Origin: an uncultured Clostridia bacterium
Lineage (GTDB): Bacteria > Bacillota > Clostridia > TANB77 > CAG-508
Reading direction: 5' to 3'
Length of the DNA stretch: 64,000 nucleotides
Assembly (NCBI GenBank): GCA_947573445.1
Contig: CANPFR010000007.1
Location: 27,976 to 91,975 of the forward strand
Positions 30,979-40,210 of this stretch are shown here, one piece after another. The notes under the pieces are model-generated. The model made no database searches and was not told the origin of the DNA. It saw only the letters and a program-made list of their open reading frames with translations. The number at the start of each line of letters is the position of its first letter. Within the stretch, counting starts at the first letter, position 1. The position numbers were made by a program, and so were the translations under genes.

Positions 30979-30994
30979 CTTACATTTTTGTAAG
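30979..30994 (-). promoter_or_regulatory. BceR-type operator upstream of the ABC transporter
   Basis: A perfect dyad, CTTACA-N4-TGTAAG, matches the TNACA-N4-TGTAA box bound by BceR-like regulators. A flanking TTGTAA half-site lies within 15 bases. It is 72 bases upstream of the ATPase start, which suggests that the response regulator at 34201 controls this operon. Confidence 0.7.
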
Positions 30995-31021
30995 ATTACA
31001 AATTTTTAAGTCAAACATAGA

Positions 31022-31073
31022 GGCTGTAAAAAAACGTCATCTCCTAAATGAAATTGTTAAGTTTTTTACAGCC
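31022..31073. repeat. Long hairpin with CTGTAAAAAA arms
   Basis: GGCTGTAAAAAAAC pairs with GTTTTTTACAGCC around a 25-base loop. It lacks a clear T-run outside the stem. The CTGTAAAAAA/TTTTTTACAG arms match those of the mecA terminator at 18179-18235. It may mark the end of the GntR-ABC operon or belong to a dispersed hairpin family. Confidence 0.5.
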
Positions 31074-31165
31074 CCATTTGATTATTTTTATAAGTTCTCA
31101 ATCTCTTTTTGGATAATTTAGTTATTTCTAAGAGAATTGCTTTTTCTTTGTTTTTCGTACACTCC

Positions 31166-31834
31166 TTAAAATTCCTTCTTTTTATAAATTCCATATGATA
31201 TTTTATATGAAACACAATAAACAAACAACGTCATTACACCAAATAAAATCGGTAAAATATTACTAATCCAATCCAATGTTCCAGCAATTGAAATATTCAT
31301 TTTCTCTCCAATAAAAGCAATTCCTCCAAATAAAAATGCTACTATTGCAGTAATAATAAACATTTGAATTTTTCCTTTTTCAGCTCCAAATTTATAAATA
31401 CATGGTATTTGAATCGCTTCTACTACTCCAATCCCAAATATTCCACCTAATCCTATACTTAGTAAATTCTCAATGTTTGGTAATTGATGATTCATTACCA
31501 AAGAAACAAAAATGCTAAGTATCAGCCCGACAAAACACCCCAGTAGGGTTGAAGTAATTACTAAAATATATCTTGCTAAAACTACTTCTTTCTTTGTTAC
31601 TGGTAATGTTAAAATATAGCGTTCTGCCTTTGACAATTCATCATAACTAAAGGTAGCAATGCTAAACATTCCAAATCCCAATGTCATCATAACAGCAAGC
31701 ATACTGCCAATTTTATTGGTGCTTTCTTGTTCAATTGATACAAGTGTAAAAATAATAAGAAAAATAATTAACGTTTTTCGGTAACTTTTTAATTGCAATA
31801 AATCTTTTGTTATCAAACCTTTTATCGCCTTCAT
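31166..31834 (-). CDS. ABC-2 type transporter permease
   Basis: A 222-residue membrane protein with six predicted helices and a conserved cytoplasmic stretch (FSYDELSKAERYILTLPVTK), typical of ABC-2 permeases of the YtrB-partner type. It follows its ATPase directly, with adjacent start and stop, in a GntR-controlled operon. The substrate is unknown. Related operons respond to cell-envelope stress or peptide antibiotics. Confidence 0.88.
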   Translation of the reverse strand: MKAIKGLITKDLLQLKSYRKTLIIFLIIFTLVSIEQESTNKIGSMLAVMMTLGFGMFSIATFSYDELSKAERYILTLPVTKKEVVLARYILVITSTLLGCFVGLILSIFVSLVMNHQLPNIENLLSIGLGGIFGIGVVEAIQIPCIYKFGAEKGKIQMFIITAIVAFLFGGIAFIGEKMNISIAGTLDWISNILPILFGVMTLFVYCVSYKISYGIYKKKEF

Positions 31835-32692
31835 CTACTTTTCCCCCTTTATATGAATTAACATGATTTCTTCAATCGTAGGTTTATCCATAACTTGAAT
31901 ATGATATTTTTGCTGAAACTCGATTTTATCTTCAATCAAAATATCATATTCATAACGATTCTTCCTATATTGAATAAAATCCTTTTTAGCAATTCTCTCA
32001 AATTCCTCTTTTGAACATTTTGCAATTCCATATTTCTCTAGTAACTCATCTCTTGTTTTCGTAAAAATAATTTCTCCTTGGTTAATAAATGTAATGTAAT
32101 CTGCAATATGCTCTAAATCTGATGTAATATGACTAGACAGCAAAATGCTATGCTCTTCATCTTGAATAAAATCTTGAAAAATATCTAACATTTCACTTCT
32201 CGCCACTGGATCCAGTCCTGAAGTTGGCTCATCCAAAATCAATAATTTCGGGTGATGCGAAAGAGCCACAGCAATCTTTAACTTCATTTTCATCCCACTA
32301 GAATAATCTTTGGATATCTTATCCTTCGGTAATTTAAAGTTATCAATATATTGAAAATATAACTTTTCATCCCAATTTTTATAAATATGTTTCATCATTT
32401 TATTGATATCAGCTGGCGTTAAATATTCTGAAAGAAAACTATCATCTAGCACAACACCAATCTCTTCTTTAATTTGTTTTTCCTCCTTTTTATGATCTAA
32501 ATCAAATATTTTGATTTCTCCTGCATTTTTATGAATCACATTCAAAATTGATTTTATTGTTGTGCTTTTTCCAGCTCCATTTTCCCCAATTAGTCCCATT
32601 ATCATTCCTTTGGGCAATTCTAAATTGACATTTTTTAACTCAAAACCATTATACTTTTTGCACAAGTTTTTGACTTCTAAAATATTTCCCAT
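31835..32692 (-). CDS. ABC transporter ATPase (YtrB-like)
   Basis: A 285-residue ATPase with Walker A GENGAGKSTT, signature YSSGMKMKLK, Walker B LLILDEPTSGLDP and switch His in LSSH. I use ATG 32692 (MGNILEVKNLCKKY), preceded by GAGGAGGAAT inside the end of the gntR gene; the longer frame would overlap gntR by about 60 bases. The C-terminal 80 residues are the typical extension of this subgroup. It pairs with the permease at 31166. Confidence 0.92.
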   Translation of the reverse strand: MGNILEVKNLCKKYNGFELKNVNLELPKGMIMGLIGENGAGKSTTIKSILNVIHKNAGEIKIFDLDHKKEEKQIKEEIGVVLDDSFLSEYLTPADINKMMKHIYKNWDEKLYFQYIDNFKLPKDKISKDYSSGMKMKLKIAVALSHHPKLLILDEPTSGLDPVARSEMLDIFQDFIQDEEHSILLSSHITSDLEHIADYITFINQGEIIFTKTRDELLEKYGIAKCSKEEFERIAKKDFIQYRKNRYEYDILIEDKIEFQQKYHIQVMDKPTIEEIMLIHIKGEK

Positions 32693-32693
32693 T

Positions 32694-33068
32694 TCATTCC
32701 TCCTCATATAAAATATCGAGCATATTTTGTATTTCCGTTTTTGAAATTTCACTTAACTTAGCAATTGATACCGCTGTATCAATTAAATCTTCTATTTTTT
32801 GCAATTGCTCTTCTCGAATAAGTTCGACATTTTTATTTGCTACATATGTTCCTTTTCCAGGTATCGTTTCAACATAGCCTTCTCTTTCCAACTGCTCATA
32901 TGCATTTTTGGTTGTAATTACACTGATACGTAAATCCCTTGCTAGACTCCTAATTGATGGCAATAACTCTCCCATTTTTAATTCATTTGAGATAATTTTA
33001 TTTTTAATTTGCTCTTTTATCTGCTCATATATTGGAGTATTCGTTGAATTGCTTATTATAATATTCAT
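32694..33068 (-). CDS. GntR family (YtrA-type) transcription regulator
   Basis: A 124-residue protein with an N-terminal winged helix (PIYEQIKEQIKNKIISNELK, SIRSLARDLRIS, YVETIPGKGTYVA) and only a short helical C-terminus. This is the YtrA subfamily that represses its own ABC operon. It is the first gene of the three-gene unit. A palindrome overlaps the -10 box of the promoter (33085-33106), fitting autorepression. Confidence 0.92.
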   Translation of the reverse strand: MNIIISNSTNTPIYEQIKEQIKNKIISNELKMGELLPSIRSLARDLRISVITTKNAYEQLEREGYVETIPGKGTYVANKNVELIREEQLQKIEDLIDTAVSIAKLSEISKTEIQNMLDILYEEE

Positions 33069-33084
33069 ATCTCCTCCTCTGTGT

Positions 33085-33125
33085 CTGTATATATACAGTA
33101 TATACGATTATTTCCTAAATGTCAA
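33085..33125 (-). promoter_or_regulatory. Promoter and probable GntR operator
   Basis: On the minus strand, -35 TTGACA (33120-33125), a 17-base spacer, -10 TATACT (33097-33102). The -10 is embedded in a GTATATAC-x-GTATATAC type dyad, the expected position for a YtrA-like repressor site. Confidence 0.75.
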
Positions 33126-33182
33126 TCTTTTTTTAATATTTCTATATAAAAAGAAACTGGTTTCTGAAGTTCTTTTTTGAAC

Positions 33183-34199
33183 TTATAAATTACTATAACT
33201 TCCAACTGGAAATACCAATCTTACTTCTGTTCCTTCTCCTTGAACTGAATTAAGCTCAATTGCTATTCCTAATTTTTCACACAATTTTTTACATAAATAT
33301 AAACCAATTCCAGTTGATTTTTTATTAGACATTCTGCCATTTGTTCCTGTAAAACTTTTCTCAAAAACTCTTGTAATCTCTCCTTTTGGAATCCCGAGTC
33401 CATTATCTTTTATGAATAAAATAACCTTCTCTTTTCCTGCTTTTGCATAGATTTCAAGCTCAAAATCGTTTTTTACCTTTCGATATTTACTGCTATTTTG
33501 TATTATCTGATTTAAAATAAAAATAATCCATTTGCTGTCTGTATTAACATGATAATTTAAATCATGCAAATTTACCTTCGTTTTTTCTTGCATTAATACA
33601 CTTTTATTCTTTTTTATGGTTTCATTTACCATTTCTTTTAAACTGGATTTCTTTATATAGTAATCCTTTTCCACGGTATTACTTCTTGCATAAAAAAGTG
33701 CTTGTTCAATATAATTTTCCACCTTATCTAATTCTTCATCAATACTTTTAGTAACCATATTTTTATTATTTTCAATCACCATTTTACTGGCTGCAATTGG
33801 TAATTTTATTTCATGAATCCACAATTCAATGTATTCTTTATAATCTTCTTGCCAATATTTATATTGGTTGACATTCTCATTCATAGATTTATCAATCTCT
33901 TCTAATAGATTTTTCAAGATTCTTCCTTCCAAAAAATCTGGGGATTTGATAATTTCTGTAATCAAGTATTTTTCATCCAGCTTATCTAACATATCCTCTA
34001 ATCTCCTATAAAATCTATTTTTGACAAAATATTCGAAGCCAATGCCCACAAAATATAGCCCAAAGATAGCAACTGGAATATAAATCTTAATAAAATTTCC
34101 AAATGGATAAATCATCAAAAATATTTCAATACTAAGCACTGCCAAAAATAATAATGCTATTATTAAGCTTTTTTCTTTTATAAAATCTCTTAATCGCAT
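33183..34199 (-). CDS. BceS-like intramembrane-sensing histidine kinase
   Basis: A 338-residue kinase. Two helices (residues 13-32 and 39-56) are joined by only a few residues, so there is almost no extracellular sensor, as in BceS. The dimerisation box is WIHEIKLPIAA with the phospho-accepting His at about 129. The ATPase domain has N (IIQNSSKY), G1 (DNGLGIP) and G2 (STGIGLYL) boxes. Such kinases receive their signal from a BceAB-type transporter, here the one at 28059-30907. The start is 1 base after the regulator stop. Confidence 0.9.
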   Translation of the reverse strand: MRLRDFIKEKSLIIALLFLAVLSIEIFLMIYPFGNFIKIYIPVAIFGLYFVGIGFEYFVKNRFYRRLEDMLDKLDEKYLITEIIKSPDFLEGRILKNLLEEIDKSMNENVNQYKYWQEDYKEYIELWIHEIKLPIAASKMVIENNKNMVTKSIDEELDKVENYIEQALFYARSNTVEKDYYIKKSSLKEMVNETIKKNKSVLMQEKTKVNLHDLNYHVNTDSKWIIFILNQIIQNSSKYRKVKNDFELEIYAKAGKEKVILFIKDNGLGIPKGEITRVFEKSFTGTNGRMSNKKSTGIGLYLCKKLCEKLGIAIELNSVQGEGTEVRLVFPVGSYSNL

Positions 34200-34200
34200 T

Positions 34201-34884
34201 TTAATTTTCTCCCTTTTTTAATAAGTAACCTTGTCCCCTTTTAGTTTCCAATAATTCCTTTAGCCCAATTTCCTCTAATTTAGTACGTAAACGTGTTATA
34301 TTGACTGTTAATGTATTGTCATCAATAAAACTTTCATTGTCCCACAAACATTCAATAATATCTTCTCTGGACACAATTTTATCTCGATTTTGAACTAAAT
34401 ATTTCAGAATTTTATATTCATTTCGTGTCAGTTCAATCATTTTATCATCTTTTTCAATTGTATTTTTAGCCATATTTAAAACGAAATCTTTAGCATCAAT
34501 CTTTTCATTGATTTCCCCTGTCATGTCTGTTCTTCTTAGCAAAGAAGTAATTTTAGCAAGTAAAATTTGGATGTTAAATGGTTTTGTAATATAATGATCG
34601 GCTCCATAATTTATAGAAAGGAGCTCATCCAATTCATTATCTCGACTTGTTACAATCATAATTGGCACAGTTGATTGTTTCCTAACTTCTTTACAAATAT
34701 ATTCGCCATCTGCCCCTGGTAAGTTGATATCTAGTAAAACCAAATCTGATTTGCTCCTTAAAATATCCTCTATTGTCTGATCAAACTTTTTCAATATTTC
34801 AACCTGATAACCATTGTTTTTCAAAAATATTTCCAACTCATTTCTTAACTTTTCATCATCTTCTACAATTAAAATTTTCTGCAT
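34201..34884 (-). CDS. BceR-like OmpR family response regulator
   Basis: A 227-residue regulator. The receiver domain has phospho-Asp at 52 (LVLLDINLPGADG) and Lys in ITKPF. The C-terminal winged helix (LTRNEYKILKYLVQNRDKIV) is of OmpR type. It is cotranscribed with the kinase and probably binds the TNACA-N4-TGTAA operator at 30979. ATG 34884 follows GGGAGG. Confidence 0.93.
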   Translation of the reverse strand: MQKILIVEDDEKLRNELEIFLKNNGYQVEILKKFDQTIEDILRSKSDLVLLDINLPGADGEYICKEVRKQSTVPIMIVTSRDNELDELLSINYGADHYITKPFNIQILLAKITSLLRRTDMTGEINEKIDAKDFVLNMAKNTIEKDDKMIELTRNEYKILKYLVQNRDKIVSREDIIECLWDNESFIDDNTLTVNITRLRTKLEEIGLKELLETKRGQGYLLKKGEN

Positions 34885-34916
34885 TTTTTCAAACCTCCCT
34901 ATCTTCGTAAATACTT

Positions 34917-34949
34917 AAAAAGAAGGCGATATCAAGTCGCCTCCTTTTC
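34917..34949 (-). terminator. Terminator after ddl
   Basis: On the minus strand, the stem AAGGAGGCGA/TCGCCTTCTT is followed by T residues, between the ddl stop and the regulator gene. Confidence 0.8.
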
Positions 34950-34955
34950 TCTTGT

Positions 34956-36203
34956 TTATTTCATTTTCCCTTTTGTTCCCATTTTTGGACTTCCTTGCAT
35001 TGCTAAAATGTTTTGATCATATGAAAATGTCAATTTTTCACGTTCACGTTGTCTTTTTAACGCAATATCAATTACTTGATCTAATTCTTGCTCAAATGTT
35101 TTTCCAGTCGCCTCCCATAAATAATACGACAAAGCACCTGGAATCGTATTGATTTCATTTACATAAACTTTTTCTGTTTCTTTATCCATTAAAAAGTCAA
35201 TTCTAGCAACACCACTGCATCCTAACACTTTAAAAGTCTCCTGAGCCAATGTTTGAATTTCATTTCTTTTTTCCTCTGGAATATCCGCTGGTAATTTTTT
35301 GCTAGATACTGCCATCCCTTTTCCTCCAGCCATTTTTCCACTACCAGCTTTAGCTCCAGCAATTCCTTTAATACCAGCTTTATTTTTGCTTGCATTTCCT
35401 CCCATATATTTGTCTTCATAACTCAAAATTTCATCTGAGAAAAATGGTTCTTCACATACAGAAGCCTCTGTTTCAGTAATGTTTCCAATAACAGAACAAT
35501 TGATTTCTTTCAAATTTTCGACTGCTTTTTCTACAATCACGCGATCCGAAAATTCCATTGCAAACTCAATTGCTTCTTCCAATTCAGCTTTATCACAAGC
35601 CTTCTTAATTCCCACACTTGAGCCAAGATTCCCTGGTTTTACAATAACTGGAAATGTTAGTTTTTGATCAATTTCCTTCTGAATTTTTTCCTCATCTTTG
35701 ATATATTCCATACTATAAAAAGATACATACTCAACGACTGGAAGTCCTGATTCTTTCAGTACTTTTTTCATTAAAATTTTATCCATGCCAATACTTGAGG
35801 CCAAAATATCTGGTCCCACATAAGGGATGCCTAGCATATTTAAAAATCCTGCAATTGTACCATCTTCACCATTGGTTCCATGCATAATTGGAAAAGCAAC
35901 ATCAATGGTATTTAACACTCTTTTTCCAATCCATGGTGCTGGACATCTTACTACTTTTACACCTTTTCCATCGTTTACAACAGAAACTTTATAACTACGT
36001 TTTAGCAAAACTTCCATGTCACGATACTGATACAAATCTAGCAAATCATCTCCTGTATACATAACGCCTTCTTTTGAAATATAGATGGGAACAATTTCGT
36101 ATTTTTCTGGGTCAATTGCAGAAATTGCTTGACTCATAGTGATAACTGCAATTTCATGTTCAACTGATTTTCCACCAAAAAATATTCCTACTTTGATTTT
36201 CAT
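34956..36203 (-). CDS. ddl: D-alanine--D-alanine ligase
   Basis: An ATP-grasp ligase that makes the D-Ala-D-Ala dipeptide of peptidoglycan. Seen: GKSVEHEIAVIT at the N-terminus, MHGTNGEDGTIAGFL, VKPGNLGSSVGI, and the C-terminal NEINTIPGALSYY. At 415 residues it is longer than usual. A Gly/Ala/Lys-rich insert of about 25 residues sits in the loop before KGMAVSSKKLPADI (35290-35400), and there is a Lys/Gly tail of about 20 residues at the C-terminus. Both additions look low-complexity. It is followed by its own terminator and precedes no wall gene, but murF is just upstream. Confidence 0.93.
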   Translation of the reverse strand: MKIKVGIFFGGKSVEHEIAVITMSQAISAIDPEKYEIVPIYISKEGVMYTGDDLLDLYQYRDMEVLLKRSYKVSVVNDGKGVKVVRCPAPWIGKRVLNTIDVAFPIMHGTNGEDGTIAGFLNMLGIPYVGPDILASSIGMDKILMKKVLKESGLPVVEYVSFYSMEYIKDEEKIQKEIDQKLTFPVIVKPGNLGSSVGIKKACDKAELEEAIEFAMEFSDRVIVEKAVENLKEINCSVIGNITETEASVCEEPFFSDEILSYEDKYMGGNASKNKAGIKGIAGAKAGSGKMAGGKGMAVSSKKLPADIPEEKRNEIQTLAQETFKVLGCSGVARIDFLMDKETEKVYVNEINTIPGALSYYLWEATGKTFEQELDQVIDIALKRQREREKLTFSYDQNILAMQGSPKMGTKGKMK

Positions 36204-36245
36204 AATTCTGATTTCCTTTCTGATTTATTTATGTGGGCACGCCCT

Positions 36246-37808
36246 TTATAGATAATTGTCTGGCAAATCATTTTCCAGCAATATAACTGTGTTGTTACTA
36301 GTTATACGATTCATCTCTTGTAATGCTTCTTGGAGATTTTTAGCAACAAATGTGTTTTGCTTTGGATAATGCCTATCTTGCAATCCTTTCAAAATTGGTT
36401 TTGTTTGCTCTACCCCTACTAATATCACATAATCTGCACATTCTGCAGCTTTTTTTCCTAAATCTCGATTGATTTGATTTGCCTTATCTCCCAGTTCAAC
36501 AATGCCTGGCGTAATCAACACCCTCTGCTTTTTTTCAAAGGATTTCAATACATCCAAAGCCATTGTAGCTCCTTTTACATTTGAATTATAGGCATCATCA
36601 ATAATAATACTACCATTTGGATTTTGCTTTAGTTGCAATCTATGAGAAACTGGTTTTAAATATTTAGCTCCCACTTTGATTTCCTCTGCTGTCATTCCCA
36701 ATTTATCAGCAATTGCTACAGCTCCAACAATGTTTAAAATATTCAATTCTCCTAGTAATTTTGTTTTGATACCAATCTTCTCTTTGTTTGGCAACACAAC
36801 ATCAAAACTTGAGCCACGTTCTGTTATATCAACATTTTCAGCATAATAATCTGCTTTTTTGGTTAAACCAAATTTTACAACATTGGGTGGTAATTCTGAT
36901 TTTCTAATATTCTCATCTTCCCAATTTACAAAAGCCAAACCATTTTGTGGAAGAGAATCCACTAATTCTAACTTCGTTTTTCGAACATTTTCTAAAGATT
37001 TAAAAGTATCCAAATGCTGTGGCCCAATGGCTGTTACCACACCAAAATCTGGATTAACAATATCACAAATTTCTTTGATATCCCCAACATATTTGGCTCC
37101 CATTTCGCAAATAAATAATTGATGCGTCGATGTTAATTTTTCATTAATTGTACGAACTACTCCCATTGTTGTGTTATAACTTTCTGGTGTCATCAATGTA
37201 TTGAACTTCTGCGAAAGAATTGTGTTAACTGCATATTTTGTACTTGTTTTACCATAACTCCCTGTAATACCTATTACTTTTAAATTGGGAATTTCTTTTA
37301 ATTTTTTGCTTGCTTTCATACAAAATCCTTTTCGGATACTCTTTTCTATTGGCTTATTGATTAAATTTACAAAATACACAAATGGATAGGCTAGCATTGC
37401 AAATAGATTGGCTAACATAATCGCAACTTTAGCATCAACCAATATTGCAATTATTACTAATATAATAAATATCAGTAAATACGTCATATACATTCTTCGA
37501 ATCCTACTGGTCACAACAAAAGCTTTCTTCTCTTGTGGTCTTTTGGCTGTTGCAATCAATAAGAAAAAGACAAATAAATTTAATAGTAAGGCAATATCAG
37601 AAATGTTTAATACAAGCAAAATGATGGGTATTAGTAATAAAAAAATCACTTTTACATTACATATTTTTTGAATATAACGTTTCATCCAAACAGCATATCG
37701 ATCATTATAGTAATTCTCGAGTTGCAAAATATGTAATCCCTCGCGTGCTCTTTTGTAGAAAAAAATCAAGAATAAAATTAAATTCAAAGCAATGAGTAAA
37801 TTTTGCAT
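36246..37808 (-). CDS. murF: MurF-type UDP-MurNAc-tripeptide--D-Ala-D-Ala ligase with membrane N-terminus
   Basis: A 520-residue protein. Residues 1-160 contain four to five membrane helices, an arrangement seen in some clostridial MurF-like proteins. The Mur ligase follows: P-loop GITGSYGKTSTKY near 185, a KYVGDIKEI and AIGPQHLDTF region, and IIDDAYNSNVKGA, which is the conserved MurF DAYNAN-like motif. It ends in LLENDLPDNYL, close to the family end. It joins the D-Ala-D-Ala made by Ddl to the tripeptide precursor. It lies 42 bases upstream of ddl in the same operon. Confidence 0.9.
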   Translation of the reverse strand: MQNLLIALNLILFLIFFYKRAREGLHILQLENYYNDRYAVWMKRYIQKICNVKVIFLLLIPIILLVLNISDIALLLNLFVFFLLIATAKRPQEKKAFVVTSRIRRMYMTYLLIFIILVIIAILVDAKVAIMLANLFAMLAYPFVYFVNLINKPIEKSIRKGFCMKASKKLKEIPNLKVIGITGSYGKTSTKYAVNTILSQKFNTLMTPESYNTTMGVVRTINEKLTSTHQLFICEMGAKYVGDIKEICDIVNPDFGVVTAIGPQHLDTFKSLENVRKTKLELVDSLPQNGLAFVNWEDENIRKSELPPNVVKFGLTKKADYYAENVDITERGSSFDVVLPNKEKIGIKTKLLGELNILNIVGAVAIADKLGMTAEEIKVGAKYLKPVSHRLQLKQNPNGSIIIDDAYNSNVKGATMALDVLKSFEKKQRVLITPGIVELGDKANQINRDLGKKAAECADYVILVGVEQTKPILKGLQDRHYPKQNTFVAKNLQEALQEMNRITSNNTVILLENDLPDNYL

Positions 37809-37836
37809 TTTGACTTCCTTTCTTTTTTAATTGGAT

Positions 37837-38604
37837 TTATTTATCATTTTTGAAAAATTCGTTTAACACCATATTACAATTTTGGATGTTCTGCAAATAT
37901 GAAAAATGGCCAGAATTTGGATATTCTACTAACCCAGCATCTGGAATTAGTTCCTGCATTTTTTTGGCATCTGCAATTGGCGTATCTGTGTCATTACTAC
38001 CCCAAATTAGCAAAGTTGGCACTTTGATATTGGATAACAATGGAGTAACATCTTCTGCAAGAATCTTTTTCATGGTTTCCCTAAGGACTGGTGCAGAAGC
38101 CTTATAGTCTGCTGACCCAACATGATTTAACAATTTTTCTTTAAATTTCTTGATTCCTCCAATATTTGGTAATTTATTTAAAATCGCTTTTCCAGTCTTA
38201 AAAATTCCCACTTTTATATAATATTTGGTTTTTCTTTTTGGAACAATACCTGCACTATCAATCAATACGACTTTTCGTGGCTTTACAATTCCTCTACCAA
38301 CACTATTAATAATCATCCTTCCACCATTGGAATGACCAATCAAAATAGGATTTTCAATAGCCAACTGATCCACAAATGCTTTTAAGAAATCTCCAAAATC
38401 ATCTGTATTCAGTGGATGCTCTGGCAAATCACTTTTGCCAAAACCAACAATATCTACCAAATACACTTTAAAATTTTGAGCCAACGAATTTGCAATTGGA
38501 CGCATTGTTTCTAAATTGGCAAGCCATCCATGCAACAATATTACTGGATTCCCTTCGCCTATTGTTTCATAATATATATTCCAGCCCTTTATTTTTACTT
38601 GCAA
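37837..38604 (-). CDS. Alpha/beta-fold hydrolase
   Basis: A 255-residue hydrolase. The oxyanion segment is LLHGWLAN, the nucleophile elbow GHSNGG, an acid lies in WGSNDTDTPI, and the catalytic His in NSGHFSYLQ. I choose TTG 38604 (QVKIKGWNIYYE) because AAGGAGG sits at the right distance; the ATG at 38640 is upstream of that site. The substrate is unknown. It is upstream of murF and ddl with 28 bases between, so it may be in the wall-precursor operon. Confidence 0.87.
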   Translation of the reverse strand: MQVKIKGWNIYYETIGEGNPVILLHGWLANLETMRPIANSLAQNFKVYLVDIVGFGKSDLPEHPLNTDDFGDFLKAFVDQLAIENPILIGHSNGGRMIINSVGRGIVKPRKVVLIDSAGIVPKRKTKYYIKVGIFKTGKAILNKLPNIGGIKKFKEKLLNHVGSADYKASAPVLRETMKKILAEDVTPLLSNIKVPTLLIWGSNDTDTPIADAKKMQELIPDAGLVEYPNSGHFSYLQNIQNCNMVLNEFFKNDK

Positions 38605-38762
38605 AATTTCCTCCTTATATATCCACAATTTGTCTGCCATATGTGGATATTTTTACTATAATTTATTCAAATATTCATTTTTTGTTACTAGCTTATATAA
38701 TACAACATTTTTACTAGGATTTCAATATCAAATCAAAGAAATTTTAATTCTCTCCATTTTTT

Positions 38763-38800
38763 ATATAAAAAATGCCTAAATTTAACATTTAGACATTTCT
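38763..38800 (-). terminator. Terminator of the cohesin-protein gene
   Basis: On the minus strand, AAATGTCTAAAT pairs with ATTTAGGCATTT, followed by T residues, just after the stop at 38807. Confidence 0.75.
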
Positions 38801-38806
38801 TAAATT

Positions 38807-40060
38807 CTATATTCCTTTATATTTTTTATATCCTCTATAAGACACAACACCAATACCTATCAAACCTGCAACCAGTAGTAAAAGATAGGTTGCTTTTCCT
38901 CCTGTTTTTGGCAAAATACCAGATGTTGTTGTATTATCTATTGTATTAGCAGCCTTTCCTGATATAGTTGTCGTGTTTGTTGTATTAGAAGTATTACCTG
39001 ATGCATTTCCTTTTCCATTAACAGTTACTTCTGTGGTAGCAGAATATTTACCATCTTTTGTTTTAGCAGTAATCGTAGCTTTTCCTGTTGCAACTGGTAC
39101 AATTGAAATACTTCCATTCGTATCTGTTTTCTCTAATTTGGCAACTTTCTCATTGCTTGTTGTCCAAACAATCTCTGGTAATGTTGCATTAGATGGATTA
39201 GTTCGTACAATTAAATTCATTTTAGTCGTTTCCCCTAATACAAGCGTTAAATTTGTTTTATCAAATGTAATTCCTTTTAATTCAGTTGTATCACCATTAT
39301 TCTGATTATTATCATTTTCTTCATCTTTAGAAACAGCTGTTACATTAATTGATTGTGTTACTGATTTTGCTACACCATTTTCCTGATAAGAAATAGTAAC
39401 TAATTTATTTTCCGTTTTTAAAGCTGTATTAGGTGAATACGTATAATCAGTTACATTTTTATATGAGTTATCTTGATAGGTTGCTGTTATTTCCATTCCT
39501 GTTGGGTCAAATGTTTCACCTTCTTTATAATTGATTTTATTTGGTGCTTTTGTAATTTCTAATTTAGATAAAGCAACTTTTTTTTCATCATCCTCATTTG
39601 GCTCATCATTTTTGTTTACATCAATATTAACATGTATTTCTCCAAGTTCTGTTCTTTCTGACGAATTTTTATATAATTTTATATCTGTTAATTTGATTTC
39701 ACTTGTTGTAGCAGGAACATTTTCTTTTACAGAAAATGTTAATTTAAAAACATCTCCTGAACCAATTGACTGATTAGCCATAGCATCTAGTTTCTTTTCA
39801 TTTCCAATATCAATCCAGCCATTTAATGTTTCCTTTTTGGTTAGTGTAAATACATTTGTATCATAGCTTAAGATCGATTCAAAACCTGTTAAACCATCAC
39901 TTTCTTGTGCAATTAAAATGTCAAATGTTTCTCCACTTTCTACCTTACTTTTAGGTGCTGTGATTGATACTCTATTGGTATTATCTGCCAATGAAATGGT
40001 AAACATATTTAATACAATCAGCAACATCACTACTAAAACAATTCTTAATTTTTTTTTCAT
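38807..40060 (-). CDS. Sortase-anchored cohesin-domain protein
   Basis: A 417-residue protein with a signal peptide (residues 5-25). A cohesin-type domain occupies residues about 32-150 (VESGETFDILIAQ, LTGFESILSYD, VFKLTFSVKE). A Big_3-like Ig domain follows (about 165-245, NKINYKEGETFDPTGMEI), then a Big_2-like domain (about 258-345), a Thr/Asn-rich linker, and LPKTG plus membrane helix and basic tail. It should be linked covalently to peptidoglycan by sortase. The upstream neighbour on the same strand carries a dockerin-like C-terminus, so the pair probably forms a cohesin-dockerin complex on the surface. Confidence 0.88.
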   Translation of the reverse strand: MKKKLRIVLVVMLLIVLNMFTISLADNTNRVSITAPKSKVESGETFDILIAQESDGLTGFESILSYDTNVFTLTKKETLNGWIDIGNEKKLDAMANQSIGSGDVFKLTFSVKENVPATTSEIKLTDIKLYKNSSERTELGEIHVNIDVNKNDEPNEDDEKKVALSKLEITKAPNKINYKEGETFDPTGMEITATYQDNSYKNVTDYTYSPNTALKTENKLVTISYQENGVAKSVTQSINVTAVSKDEENDNNQNNGDTTELKGITFDKTNLTLVLGETTKMNLIVRTNPSNATLPEIVWTTSNEKVAKLEKTDTNGSISIVPVATGKATITAKTKDGKYSATTEVTVNGKGNASGNTSNTTNTTTISGKAANTIDNTTTSGILPKTGGKATYLLLLVAGLIGIGVVSYRGYKKYKGI

Positions 40061-40169
40061 CTGTTACCTCCGACTTTACATATTATTAATATTATATATA
40101 TATATATTTCCAATGTCAATACTTTTTAATTCATAAATTTTCTATTTTCGGCAACATTTGATTATTTCA

Positions 40170-40203
40170 CTAAAAAAACGCCCTTATTGGACGTTTTTTT
40201 AGT
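40170..40203 (-). terminator. Terminator of the LRR-dockerin gene
   Basis: On the minus strand, AAAAAACGTCC-AATAA-GGGCGTTTTTTT, 8 bases after the stop. Confidence 0.85.
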
Positions 40204-40210
40204 TTTTATT

